Source of the DNA: Aquimarina sp. RZ0
GTDB lineage: Bacteria; Bacteroidota; Bacteroidia; Flavobacteriales; Flavobacteriaceae
Assembly (NCBI RefSeq): GCF_008370685.1
Contig: NZ_VTZU01000008.1
Coordinates: 62,001-126,000 of the forward strand
Reading direction: 5' to 3'
DNA: 64,000 nt
Shown here: in pieces, positions 55,864-64,000 of the stretch
Layout: each line of letters begins with the position of its first letter
How positions within the stretch are numbered: the first letter of the stretch is position 1
The notes under the pieces: generated by a model
Told to the model about the DNA's origin: nothing
The model's input: only the letters and a program-made list of their open reading frames with translations
Database searches by the model: none
Made by a program: the position numbers and the translations under genes

Positions 55864-58266
55864 GTGACAAAATATTTTCTTTTGAAAAAACATACATCTT
55901 TTAACTTAGCTATAATATTCTTTTTATTAATTCAGGCTACAGTATTCAGTCAGGAGAAATTTACAATTAGTGGAACCATATCCGAGCAATCCAGTAATGA
56001 AACACTCATCGGTGTAAATGTTCTCTTTCCGGAAATAGGTAAAGGTGTTGTTACTAATGAATATGGTTTTTATTCTATCACCTTATCAAAAGGAACCTAT
56101 AAATTATTAGTAAGTTATCTGGGGTTTAATGATATTTCTAACGAAATCAATCTAAATAAAGATTTGAAGTTAAACTTTCAACTAACCGAAGCCTCAGAAA
56201 TGTTGGAAGAGGTAATCATCACAGAAAATGTAGAAAAAGTAAACATCAAGAATCCACAGATGAGTCTCAATAAGCTTTCTGCCGGAACTATAAAAAAAAT
56301 ACCCGTAGTTCTTGGAGAAGCAGATGTCATCAAATCTATTATTCTGCTACCTGGAGTTACCAGCGGTGGTGAAGGCGCATCAGGTTTTAATGTAAGAGGT
56401 GGTAGTGCAGATCAGAATTTAATCCTTCTGGATGAAGCTACCATTTTTAATTCTTCGCATTTATTTGGGTTTTTCTCGGTTTTTAACCCCGATGCGATTA
56501 AGGATATCAAATTATATAAAGGAGGGATTCCTGCAAAATATGGAGGAAGAGTATCTTCGGTTTTGGATATTTACCAAAAAGAAGGAAATAGTAAAAAATT
56601 TCGGCTAAGCGGAGGTTTGGGGGCGGTTGCCAGCCGATTATTAGCAGAAGGACCTATTGTAAAAGACCGAGGTGCTTTTTTGGTGGGAGGAAGAGCCTCA
56701 TATGCCCACTTATTTCTACCTCTTTTTGACAATGATAACAGTGCGTATTTTTTTGATCTTAATACCAAATTAAACTATAAAATCAACGAAAAGAATAATA
56801 TCTATTTATCAGGATATTTTGGTAGAGATGTATTCAGTATTTCTGAAAGTTTTAGAAATATTTATGGGAATACGGTTGTCAATCTAAGATGGAATCATTT
56901 ATTTTCTGCTAAATTATTTTCTAATCTTTCTTTAATATATTCTGATTATTTTTACGGATTAGAACTTGATTTTGTAGGTTTCAAATGGGATTCCGGGATT
57001 CGAAATTTTAATATCAAATATGATTTTAAGCATTACCTCAGTGATCATTTTCAGCTCAACTACGGTATTAATAACATATACTATCGATTTAATCCAGGTG
57101 AAATCAGGCCTAATAGATCTGATTCAGGAATACGGCGAGATAAACTAACAAATAAATTTGCTAATGAATTTGGAGCCTATGTAGATGCAGAGCATAGAAT
57201 ATCAGATAAACTAACATTACAATATGGTCTCCGACTGAGTAATTTTACAAGATTAGGGCAAGATGCGCTTAATCTTTATGCAAATGATAATCCTCTGCTC
57301 TTTAATAGCGAACTAGAGATATATCAGGCGGCAGAACCTATAGATACCCTGAGAACCAGTAGCGCCAGTACCATAGAAAATTTTGCTAATCTCGAACCTC
57401 GAATTTCGCTGGCATATGCTTTTAATGACAATACTTCTATCAAAGCAAGTTATAATAGAATAGCGCAATATCTACACCTATTATCTAATACCAGCTCCCC
57501 TACCCCACTAGATGTGTGGGCTCCCAGCGGGAAATATGTAAAACCTCAACTATTGAATCAATATGCCGTTGGATATTTTAAAAATATTCAAAACAATGCA
57601 TACTCTATAGAAACAGAAATTTTTTATAAGGATATAAAAAACAGAATTGATTATATTGATGGAGCAGAATTAATTGCCAATAATTCCATTGAGCAGGATA
57701 TCCTAAATGGAGAAGCCAGAGCGTATGGTTTAGAACTATTAATTCGTAAAAATGAAGGGAATTTTACTGGTTGGTTAGCATATACATTATCAAAATCAGA
57801 ACAACGTACACCCGGGAGAACCCCAGAAGAAACAGGTATTAATAATGGAAAATGGTATAATACCCCCTTTGACAAAACACATGACATCTCTTTTAATGGG
57901 AGTTATGAATTAAATGATAAATGGTCATTCAACACCAATTATGTATTACAAACGGGGCAACCTACCAATTTTCCTACGGGACAATTTGAGTTTCAGGGTT
58001 TGGTAGTTCCTATATTTGATGGTGACAGAAACGGACAGCGATTGCCTACATTTCATAGAATGGATATCTCTGCTACGATGACACCACGAAAAAATAAGAA
58101 TAGAAAATGGCAAGCTGAATGGATATTTAGCATTTACAACCTATATAATCGTAAAAACGCTGCTTCCATTAGTTTTAGTCAAAATACGGAAACTCTGGCT
58201 AATGAGGCTGTACGAACTTCAATTTTTGGAATCGTACCTGCTGTGACTTATAATTTTAAATTTTAA
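55864..58266 (+). CDS. TonB-dependent outer-membrane receptor with carboxypeptidase-like N-domain
   Basis: 800 aa. Signal peptide, then a CarboxypepD_reg-like beta sandwich (about residues 33-115: FTISGTISEQSSNETLIGVNV), the plug domain (LLPGVTSGGEGASGFNVRGGSADQNLILLDEATIFN), and a 22-strand-type barrel ending in aromatic F (YNFKF). GTG start at 55864. It imports an unknown, energised substrate together with the DUF4249 lipoprotein 4 bases downstream, a frequent flavobacterial pair often tied to iron or peptide-like uptake, though the substrate is not known. Confidence 0.93.
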   Translation: MTKYFLLKKHTSFNLAIIFFLLIQATVFSQEKFTISGTISEQSSNETLIGVNVLFPEIGKGVVTNEYGFYSITLSKGTYKLLVSYLGFNDISNEINLNKDLKLNFQLTEASEMLEEVIITENVEKVNIKNPQMSLNKLSAGTIKKIPVVLGEADVIKSIILLPGVTSGGEGASGFNVRGGSADQNLILLDEATIFNSSHLFGFFSVFNPDAIKDIKLYKGGIPAKYGGRVSSVLDIYQKEGNSKKFRLSGGLGAVASRLLAEGPIVKDRGAFLVGGRASYAHLFLPLFDNDNSAYFFDLNTKLNYKINEKNNIYLSGYFGRDVFSISESFRNIYGNTVVNLRWNHLFSAKLFSNLSLIYSDYFYGLELDFVGFKWDSGIRNFNIKYDFKHYLSDHFQLNYGINNIYYRFNPGEIRPNRSDSGIRRDKLTNKFANEFGAYVDAEHRISDKLTLQYGLRLSNFTRLGQDALNLYANDNPLLFNSELEIYQAAEPIDTLRTSSASTIENFANLEPRISLAYAFNDNTSIKASYNRIAQYLHLLSNTSSPTPLDVWAPSGKYVKPQLLNQYAVGYFKNIQNNAYSIETEIFYKDIKNRIDYIDGAELIANNSIEQDILNGEARAYGLELLIRKNEGNFTGWLAYTLSKSEQRTPGRTPEETGINNGKWYNTPFDKTHDISFNGSYELNDKWSFNTNYVLQTGQPTNFPTGQFEFQGLVVPIFDGDRNGQRLPTFHRMDISATMTPRKNKNRKWQAEWIFSIYNLYNRKNAASISFSQNTETLANEAVRTSIFGIVPAVTYNFKF

Positions 58267-58270
58267 CTTG

Positions 58271-59107
58271 ATGAAAAAACTACTTTATTATAGTATGATT
58301 ATCATCGCAGCTATAGGATGTGAGGATGTCATAGACGTAGATGTCCCTAATGGAGACCCCAGATTAGTGATTGATGCTTCTTTTGAATTTTCTAAAGACG
58401 AAGATGGCCTTCTTGATTTTAGCCAGGACGAAATCAGACTTACGCTATCTGCACCTTTTTTTGATGAAAATATACCTACTGTAAGTAATGCCACCATATT
58501 CATTACGAATCTCAGCCGGGATTTAGTGCTTACCTTTAGGGAATCAATTTTTGAACCTGGAATTTATAGACCTTCAAATGGGAGTTATTCTTTTAATTTT
58601 GGAGATGAATATGAACTAACCGTAATATATGATAATCAAACGTACAAAGGAATAACACAGATTGCTCCTTCTTCTCCTATTGATGCTGTTATACAAGGTG
58701 ATGGAACTCTTTTTGATGATGATGATATAGAAATCGAACTCTTTTTTACAGATGATGGTGATATAAACAATTATTATTTATTTGATTTTGATTTTAATCT
58801 ATTTCTTACCAGTGAAGATCGATTTTATCAAGGACAGTCTTTCAACTTTTCTTATTTTTATGAAGACAGAGATATTAACGCTGGTAAAGAAGCTGAAATA
58901 AAAATTTTGGGTATAGACAGACAATATTTTGATTACAGTACTATTTTGATAGAACAAAGTGAACAAGATGGTGGAAACCCTTTTCAGCCCCCCCCAGTAA
59001 GAATCCGTAGCAATATTATCAACACGACAAACCCTGATAATTATGCACTCGGCTATTTTAATCTTTCTGAAACATACAGCTTCCTTTTTACTTTTCAAGA
59101 ACAGTAA
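58271..59107 (+). CDS. DUF4249 family lipoprotein, partner of the TonB receptor
   Basis: 278 aa from ATG 58271 (MKKLLYYSMIIIAAIGCEDVIDVDVPNGDPRLVIDASF). The signal ends at Cys in IGCED. The mature part is beta-rich; such lipoproteins follow TonB receptors and probably act as surface-exposed substrate-capture partners, analogous to SusD but unrelated. Four bases separate it from the receptor gene. Its TAA stop is shared with the first bases of hairpin repeat copy 5. Confidence 0.88.
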   Translation: MKKLLYYSMIIIAAIGCEDVIDVDVPNGDPRLVIDASFEFSKDEDGLLDFSQDEIRLTLSAPFFDENIPTVSNATIFITNLSRDLVLTFRESIFEPGIYRPSNGSYSFNFGDEYELTVIYDNQTYKGITQIAPSSPIDAVIQGDGTLFDDDDIEIELFFTDDGDINNYYLFDFDFNLFLTSEDRFYQGQSFNFSYFYEDRDINAGKEAEIKILGIDRQYFDYSTILIEQSEQDGGNPFQPPPVRIRSNIINTTNPDNYALGYFNLSETYSFLFTFQEQ

Positions 59108-59202
59108 ACTACCTCTGGGCAAGCCCACGAGGCATTTATTGAAAAAAACATGTTGATTTCGAGGCAAGCCTCGGAACATTTAAATCTCGATTATCGAGTA
59201 AA
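59106..59202 (+). repeat. dispersed triple-hairpin intergenic repeat, copy 5
   Basis: Begins AAACTACCTCTGGGCAAG within the DUF4249 stop codon. Hairpin 1 arms are CCTCTGGGC / GCCCACGAGG; hairpin 2 is CGAGGC-AA-GCCTCG; hairpin 3 is CTCGAT-T-ATCGAG; ends GTAAATTTTT. Closest in sequence to copy 3. Confidence 0.9.
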
Positions 59203-59420
59203 TTTTTATTAATTGTATTCTTAATTGTAAGTAAAAAAATAATGGATATAATTCTACAACACTCATAACCATACAATTAGATGTGAAACCCTAAAAAACG
59301 CACATTGATTAGTTACAATGAATTAAAAAAATAAACCGCTATGAATTTGAAATCCATAGTTTTAAACAAAAGAATGGAATTCTTTATTCACATTACTCTA
59401 ATATCCAATTATCTTCCTCT
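59203..59420. other. intergenic DNA with no recognised feature
   Basis: 218 bases, AT-rich, between repeat copy 5 and the palindromic array. No ORF with family similarity in any frame that I could read. Confidence 0.5.
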
Positions 59421-59911
59421 GATACGATTTACAACTAAAAATTTCGCATATTCATCGTTTCTTTTTCCTTTCTACTTCGTTTAAAAAATAAACCGTAGCT
59501 ATAGCTATGCTTGATTTTTTTGCCTTGCATAAAGAAAAAATAATTCAATGAATTTATACGAATTTTTTAATCACAAATCGTATGATACCATTTTTGATTT
59601 AAAATTACCCAAATAAAATACAGTTGTTTTTTCTTTAGGCAAAAAAGAAAAGTTCAGCATAGCTCAAGCTATGGCTAATTTTTATTTTGAAGCATAAGGG
59701 GAAAAGAACAAATTTTAGTGGGTAATTTTAGGGTAGAAATGGTATGATACGATTTACGGGTGAGAATTTCGTAAAAATAATGGCAAGGATTTTTCGCTAG
59801 ATTGATGAATCAAATTAAAGAATAGCCATAGCTATTGTTTCATTTTATGAAGAAAATATAGTAGAAAAAGAATGTCATTAGATGCGAAATTTTTATTCGT
59901 AAATCGTATGA
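59421..59911. repeat. array of three nested large imperfect palindromes
   Basis: Three units of about 165 bp, each with 25-30 bp imperfect terminal inverted repeats and a small central palindrome built on AGCTAT: TAGCTATAGCTA (59496-59507), CATAGCT-CA-AGCTATG (59658-59673) and AATAGC-CATA-GCTATT (59821-59836). Shared borders carry ATACGATTTAC-type (units A, C) or ATGATACCATTT-type (unit B) termini. Unit B left arm 59582-59611 pairs with 59719-59748 in about 24 of 30 positions. Unit C resembles unit A inverted, so the whole array is itself palindromic. It abuts a decayed tnpA. Confidence 0.8.
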
Positions 59912-60304
59912 GTTGGGCTTCCCTTTATGGTCCTCAAGATATTACTGAACCATCTTATCTATACTCCAAGTTCCATAGCCAATAGACAAAAAGTGACGAC
60001 CTCAATATTGTTTTTTTAACTTAGGAAATCCCTATTGTAGTACCCGTGAAGAACGACCTTTTAGTTTCTTAACTAACACACGTATACTCAAAGAAGGTGG
60101 ATATTCAACAGGCATCTGAATATAGTCTTTACTCACTACTTCTCTCAAAATATGAAAATTCTCAGAATTACATATCTGAATCAGTCAATCACGACAACGA
60201 TAACGAATATCTCCTTGCAAAATACAATTTCGATACTTCGCTGCCCAAACGATATGACAACTTAAATTGCTTATTGAATGTGAATTCTTACGATAATTTG
60301 ACAT
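59908..60304 (-). pseudogene. decayed IS200/IS605-type transposase (tnpA, Y1 family)
   Basis: On the minus strand, one continuous frame from ATG 60304 reads the family's landmark segments: CHIVWAAKYRNCIL, LREVVSKDYIQMPVEYPPSLS, VKKLKGRSSRVLQ, FPKLKKQYWGRHF and YLEDHKGK. It contains four in-frame stops (after RYRCRD, after RVLQ, at the Trp position of KKQY-WGRHF region, and just before YLEDH). The HUH metal-binding motif, normally DHIHMLV, is Tyr-Ile-Gln here, so both histidines are lost; the catalytic-Tyr position is still Tyr. No frameshift was needed. Clearly inactive. It abuts the palindromic array. Confidence 0.8.
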
Positions 60305-60555
60305 TCGACAAAATTAAAACATTTATAGAAACTAAAGTAATTGCAATGAAATTGCAGGGTTTTCTTTTAACCTTTAACTAGATTATAAATTAATTAACTG
60401 ATTATCAAAAATTTACACTCAATTCCAACAGCTTTATCTTTAATAAATTAGCTTGACTAAAAAGTACAATTGACAGATAAAAACTTATTTTTTTTTTAAT
60501 GATGTTAGGGTTTATATGACTTAAGCTGTTTTTAATATAAACCAACTAAAATATT

Positions 60556-61017
60556 ATGAAAACATTATGCAATCATTTAGAAATTATTTTACTCACTTTT
60601 TTTGCATTATTCGAAAAAAATTTCAAAAAAGTTGAAAATACACGCTGGACAAAAAGAAAAAGTCAAACTTGTTGTGGTAATCAGAACTATATAAAGACTG
60701 ATAAAGCGCATAAACTTATTGACATCTTTACTCTCAAAAATGCTACAGAACATGATTCTAAGATGTTAAACATATTACGAATAGAAAAAAAAGAAGGTCA
60801 TTTTTTTTTGAGTAACAATTCTTACACTCATAATACACAAGAAAAAACAATCAAAAAATACAAAATAAGTAATCCGATACGCGAAAAAGGAAATAAAAAT
60901 CACCTATTAGTAGAAATATCAAAAATTAAAGCGCCAATAACGTTTCTATACGGTTTTCATGAAACAGCATATAAAAAGCTATTTATATTTTATAGAAGAG
61001 TGTCCCCCCCCCTTTAG
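60556..61017 (+). pseudogene. remnant of an IS5-family DDE transposase
   Basis: The 153-codon ORF contains diverged IS5-like landmarks in order: NTRWTKRKSQTCCGNQNYIKTD (compare '..RWTKKG...YGYKNHIK.D'), LIDIFTLKNATEHDSKML ('...TVTDASVHDSQ'), SNNSYTHNTQEKTIKKY (the 'ADSAY' region), and IREKGNKNHLLVEISKIKAP with FLYGFHE ('KSKIRARVEHVFGF'). The second Asp is Asn and the Glu-containing RVE is PIT, so the DDE triad is broken. The N-terminal third has no similarity, and the ORF probably starts by chance inside the remnant. Confidence 0.6.
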
Positions 61018-61306
61018 TTTAGAACACCTAAACCTTATCTATACTGATATAAAAACAATCAAGTAGCTGATGGATAAGATCGAAAATTGAAAGACTAATG
61101 AAATATAATAAACACCTTCATAACAAGGAACTACTAATCTTTTAAAACCCCAAAACAAAGATTCCCATAGTAAATAAAGTCTCTGCCAGACACCACTCTA
61201 TAATATGTTTACTTATAACAGCTATACAACCTTTTACTAAAACTATCCTTCAATTAAGGTATACTATCAGGAGTCTTTAGTTTAACCAATTCTAATTAAA
61301 ATCATA
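61018..61306. other. upstream region of the SusC-like gene
   Basis: 289 AT-rich bases. No exact TAnnTTTG box, terminator or ORF with similarity was found; it presumably holds the susC-like promoter. Confidence 0.4.
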
Positions 61307-64000
61307 ATGAAATCAAAAACAGAACAATTTCTGGTATTCATCGCAGTACTGATTACACAAATTTCTTTTGCACAAGAAAAAACTGTTACAGGTAGTGTAA
61401 CGGATAACTTAGGTCTTCCTCTGCCAGGAGTGAACATCGTTGAAAAAGGTACCAACAAGGGAACTCAATCAAATTTTGATGGAAAATACACTATCACTAC
61501 AAGCAAAGGAGCCGAACTTATTTTCAGCTATCTTGGTTTTGCTGATAAAGTAATCACCGTTGGGGATAACAACACTATTAATATTCAATTTGAAGAAGAA
61601 ACTGCGATTCTTGATGAAGTAGTAGTGACAGGAGTTGCTACCGGAACTAGTAAACGTAAATTAGGAGTCTCTGTTAATTCTGTTAAAGCCGAAGACTTAC
61701 AAACACCAGGTAGTCAATCAATTGACCAGGCATTACAGGGTAAAATTGCAGGTACCATAATCCAATCTACCAGTGGGCAACCCGGACAACAGCAAAATAT
61801 CGTGCTTCGTGCAATCAATAGTATTAACGGATCCCAACCTATGATATTAATAGACGGTGTTGAGATCCTTACATCCAGTTCTAGTATTGGAGGCGCAAAC
61901 CTAAGTTCCAGATTGTCTGATATTGATTTTAGTACAATAGATAGAGTCGAGACTATTTCTGGTGCTGCTGCCGGAACAATCTACGGAGCACAAGGAGCAA
62001 ATGGTGTTATCAATATTATTACTAAAAAAGGTAACGCAGGGAAACCAAAAGTAACTATCAGAACTAGTTCAGGTTTATCCCAAGTAATTGTCAATAATAA
62101 CTTTAGAAGAGCTTCTTTTCATCACTATGAAACAAATGATCAAGGTTTGTTAATAGATCTCAATGGAACTCCAGTTATACAACGAAACAATCAATCTCAA
62201 TATTTGGCAGTAGATGTAGAAGTAGTTGATGTAAACGGGACTCAATTAGGGAGTCAAGGGATTAACAATACTCCCTATGCAGAACCTATATTTGATGCAA
62301 CCGATGTATTATTTAAAGATGCCATAAATCTTGTTCATGGAGTCAATGTTTCTGGTGGTTCAGACAAGATGACTTATTTGGTTTCTGGTAATAGAACAGC
62401 GCAGGAGAGTGTAATTATTGATGGTACATATGTAAAGTATGATGGAAGGCTCAATTTGAGTTTTGATTTGTCTGATAAACTTAAGGTAAACACTCGTTTT
62501 GATGTAATAAACAGTACAAATGATACTGGAAACAGTGTGATACGTTCTGTTTTTGAGAATCTTCCTCACGTGGATCTAAGAAATGCCATAAATAGTGATG
62601 GAGATTTACTTGTGGTTCCGGATGCAACCGATCCAAATTCTTCGAATCCATTTTTTGCTACAAGCATTCAGACAAGACAAGATGAAATTAATCGGTATAT
62701 TGCCAATTTGGATATCAAATATAATCCATTTGACATCCTATCTATTAATCTAAAATATGGTTACGATTCGTATTCGCAAAACTTTATATTTTTTCAAGAA
62801 AACAAAAGTGATCATCAACAAGCTTCATCTATAGGAAGTAATATTAATGGAAGAATTAATTTATTAGAAAGTCGTGAGTATTTCCAAAATTTTCTTGCTT
62901 CTCTAAACCTAAATCTCAATTTCCGAGAGAAATTTGACTTGAATACTTCTTTAACATCTCAAACAACCATAAATTTTGACTGGAGAGATCGAAATTTCAC
63001 GCAAAGTAGTCTCAGTGGTACAGACAATCCTTTTGGCAGTTTCGGTGATTTTAACATCAACCAATCATCGACAAAAACGTTTAATGGATTTTTTGAATCT
63101 CCTTTTAGAACCTATGGGTTTTTAGTCAATCAAAAATTTGATTTCGGGAGTTTACTTGGTTTTTCTGCAGGTTTCAGGACCGATTTTTCTAATCGCTTTG
63201 GGGCTGGTTTTGATGCTACTTTCCCAAGAGGAGACGCATATTTTAATATAGCTGAGTTATTCGAGAGTAACACCTTAACTAATTTAAAAATAAGGGGAGC
63301 ATATGGGAAAGCTGGTATTCAACCACCTTTTGGTCAAAATTTACTAACACTTTCGGGATTGACATTCGGTAGCGAAGTTGGTTTAGCTTTTCCTAATATT
63401 TTTAATAATAAAGAATTAAAAGTTGAAACTTCCAGAGAGATTGAAATTGGTACTGATTTCACTATTACTCCTGGTAGAGGAAATTGGTTCTCCAGTATAA
63501 ATGGTAGTTTTAACTATTTCGACCGTAATACAGAAGATGTAATATTTCGCTCAGAAACACCTACTAGTTCAGGTTCTGGAGAGCTGTTTGATAATGCATA
63601 TGATATTACGAGTGATGGTGTAGAACTAAGTCTTGATACTGCTATATATCAAGGGGATAATTTTTTCTGGAATTTTGGGGTAAGATTTTCTAAATCTTCT
63701 GCAATTTTAGCCAAGATCAAAACCGGATTACCTCTTGTGGTCTCTGACAACTTTGTTCTGGAGCAAGGTCAGGAAATAGGTACTTTTTCATTATTTGAAG
63801 TTATCACAAGTCTTGATGCACTAGATAATGATGGTAATAGAATTATTCCAACCGCAAATCTCGACAATTTTACCGTTGCCAGTAGTGGGTATGTAGTTAA
63901 CAAAAATACTGGAAACGTTGTGATATCCCCTGATAAAAGAACATTGGGTAGTTCTCAGCCAGATTTTGTAATGACTTTTATTAATGACTTTAGTTTCAGC
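61307..64000 (+). CDS. SusC/RagA-family TonB-linked outer-membrane protein (partial, runs off the window)
   Basis: 898 codons are visible without a stop. Signal peptide KSKTEQFLVFIAVLITQISFAQ. CarboxypepD_reg-like domain TVTGSVTDNLGLPLPGVNIVEKGTNKGTQSNFDGKYTI in pieces, TonB-box-like LDEVVVTG (about residues 103-110), plug domain with SIDQALQGKIAGTIIQSTSGQPGQQ and SINGSQPMILIDGVEI, then barrel. Members import glycans or peptides with a SusD lipoprotein, which should lie beyond the right edge. It is preceded by transposase remnants. Confidence 0.93.
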   Translation, partial: MKSKTEQFLVFIAVLITQISFAQEKTVTGSVTDNLGLPLPGVNIVEKGTNKGTQSNFDGKYTITTSKGAELIFSYLGFADKVITVGDNNTINIQFEEETAILDEVVVTGVATGTSKRKLGVSVNSVKAEDLQTPGSQSIDQALQGKIAGTIIQSTSGQPGQQQNIVLRAINSINGSQPMILIDGVEILTSSSSIGGANLSSRLSDIDFSTIDRVETISGAAAGTIYGAQGANGVINIITKKGNAGKPKVTIRTSSGLSQVIVNNNFRRASFHHYETNDQGLLIDLNGTPVIQRNNQSQYLAVDVEVVDVNGTQLGSQGINNTPYAEPIFDATDVLFKDAINLVHGVNVSGGSDKMTYLVSGNRTAQESVIIDGTYVKYDGRLNLSFDLSDKLKVNTRFDVINSTNDTGNSVIRSVFENLPHVDLRNAINSDGDLLVVPDATDPNSSNPFFATSIQTRQDEINRYIANLDIKYNPFDILSINLKYGYDSYSQNFIFFQENKSDHQQASSIGSNINGRINLLESREYFQNFLASLNLNLNFREKFDLNTSLTSQTTINFDWRDRNFTQSSLSGTDNPFGSFGDFNINQSSTKTFNGFFESPFRTYGFLVNQKFDFGSLLGFSAGFRTDFSNRFGAGFDATFPRGDAYFNIAELFESNTLTNLKIRGAYGKAGIQPPFGQNLLTLSGLTFGSEVGLAFPNIFNNKELKVETSREIEIGTDFTITPGRGNWFSSINGSFNYFDRNTEDVIFRSETPTSSGSGELFDNAYDITSDGVELSLDTAIYQGDNFFWNFGVRFSKSSAILAKIKTGLPLVVSDNFVLEQGQEIGTFSLFEVITSLDALDNDGNRIIPTANLDNFTVASSGYVVNKNTGNVVISPDKRTLGSSQPDFVMTFINDFSFS

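Noticed and set aside
60097..60381. 94-codon + strand ORF
   Set aside because: It is the antisense shadow of the IS200/IS605 tnpA pseudogene, whose minus-strand reading matches the transposase family.

Overview
The window is a chromosomal segment of a low-GC member of the Bacteroidota, almost certainly family Flavobacteriaceae. The evidence is the AT-rich sequence, TAnnTTTG-type -7 promoter elements with little Shine-Dalgarno signal, and family-typical genes: BamD with a Bacteroidota-type RpoZ, FabI of the 'GALDENSIAWK' type, a long (482 aa) GAPDH, monomeric NADP isocitrate dehydrogenase, DUF4835, DUF6913, TonB receptor/DUF4249, and SusC. The genus cannot be fixed from the sequence alone; a marine flavobacterium is plausible. 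No tRNA, rRNA, CRISPR array or prophage was seen.

Layout. 0.1-11.8 kb (+): oxidoreductase, 3-hydroxyacyl-CoA dehydrogenase, M23 peptidase, TlpA-like lipoprotein, DUF1015, YggS, an exonuclease/GIY-YIG fusion, DUF3857 protein, a voltage-gated-type K+ channel and miaA. 11.9-33.0 kb (-): two-component pair, coaE, YbbR protein, glycosyltransferase, fabI, recN, the bamD-rpoZ-coaBC-DUF4835 operon, a DUF6913-dapA-KirBac operon, four tandem diverged YhhN-like membrane proteins behind ligA, a LOG-family protein, prmC and a GNAT. 33.1-40.5 kb (mostly +): LEA-like lipoprotein, ribD-HAD-EamA-YigZ, a thioesterase (-), dnaA, a low-MW phosphatase and a tetrapyrrole-methylase-family protein. 40.5-43.9 kb (-): lysozyme-like protein and the overlapping dapF-GNAT-mltG set. 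44.0-59.1 kb (+): DegP/HtrA, GAPDH, coiled-coil protein, trmD, rplS, monomeric idh, an ECF sigma/anti-sigma-like/envelope cluster, and a TonB receptor with its DUF4249 lipoprotein. 59.1-61.3 kb is a non-coding 'graveyard' of palindromic repeats and two decayed transposases. A SusC-like receptor starts at 61.3 kb and runs off the window.

Most genes are housekeeping: cell envelope and peptidoglycan (bamD, mltG, dapA, dapF, M23, lysozyme-like), cofactors (coaE, coaBC, ribD), replication and repair (dnaA, ligA, recN), translation (trmD, rplS, miaA, prmC) and lipid synthesis (fabI).

The less ordinary signals are in non-coding DNA. (1) A dispersed intergenic element of about 100 bp with three consecutive hairpins occurs five times (6467, 16905, 39484, 45602, 59106), always in the same orientation, twice abutting a stop codon. 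(2) Three nested large imperfect palindromes (59421-59911) sit directly against a decayed IS200/IS605-type tnpA with four in-frame stops and a lost HUH motif. (3) A structured, ORF-poor interval with its own terminator-like hairpin lies between rplS and idh. In coding DNA, the four-copy YhhN array shows stepwise loss of its conserved acidic motifs.
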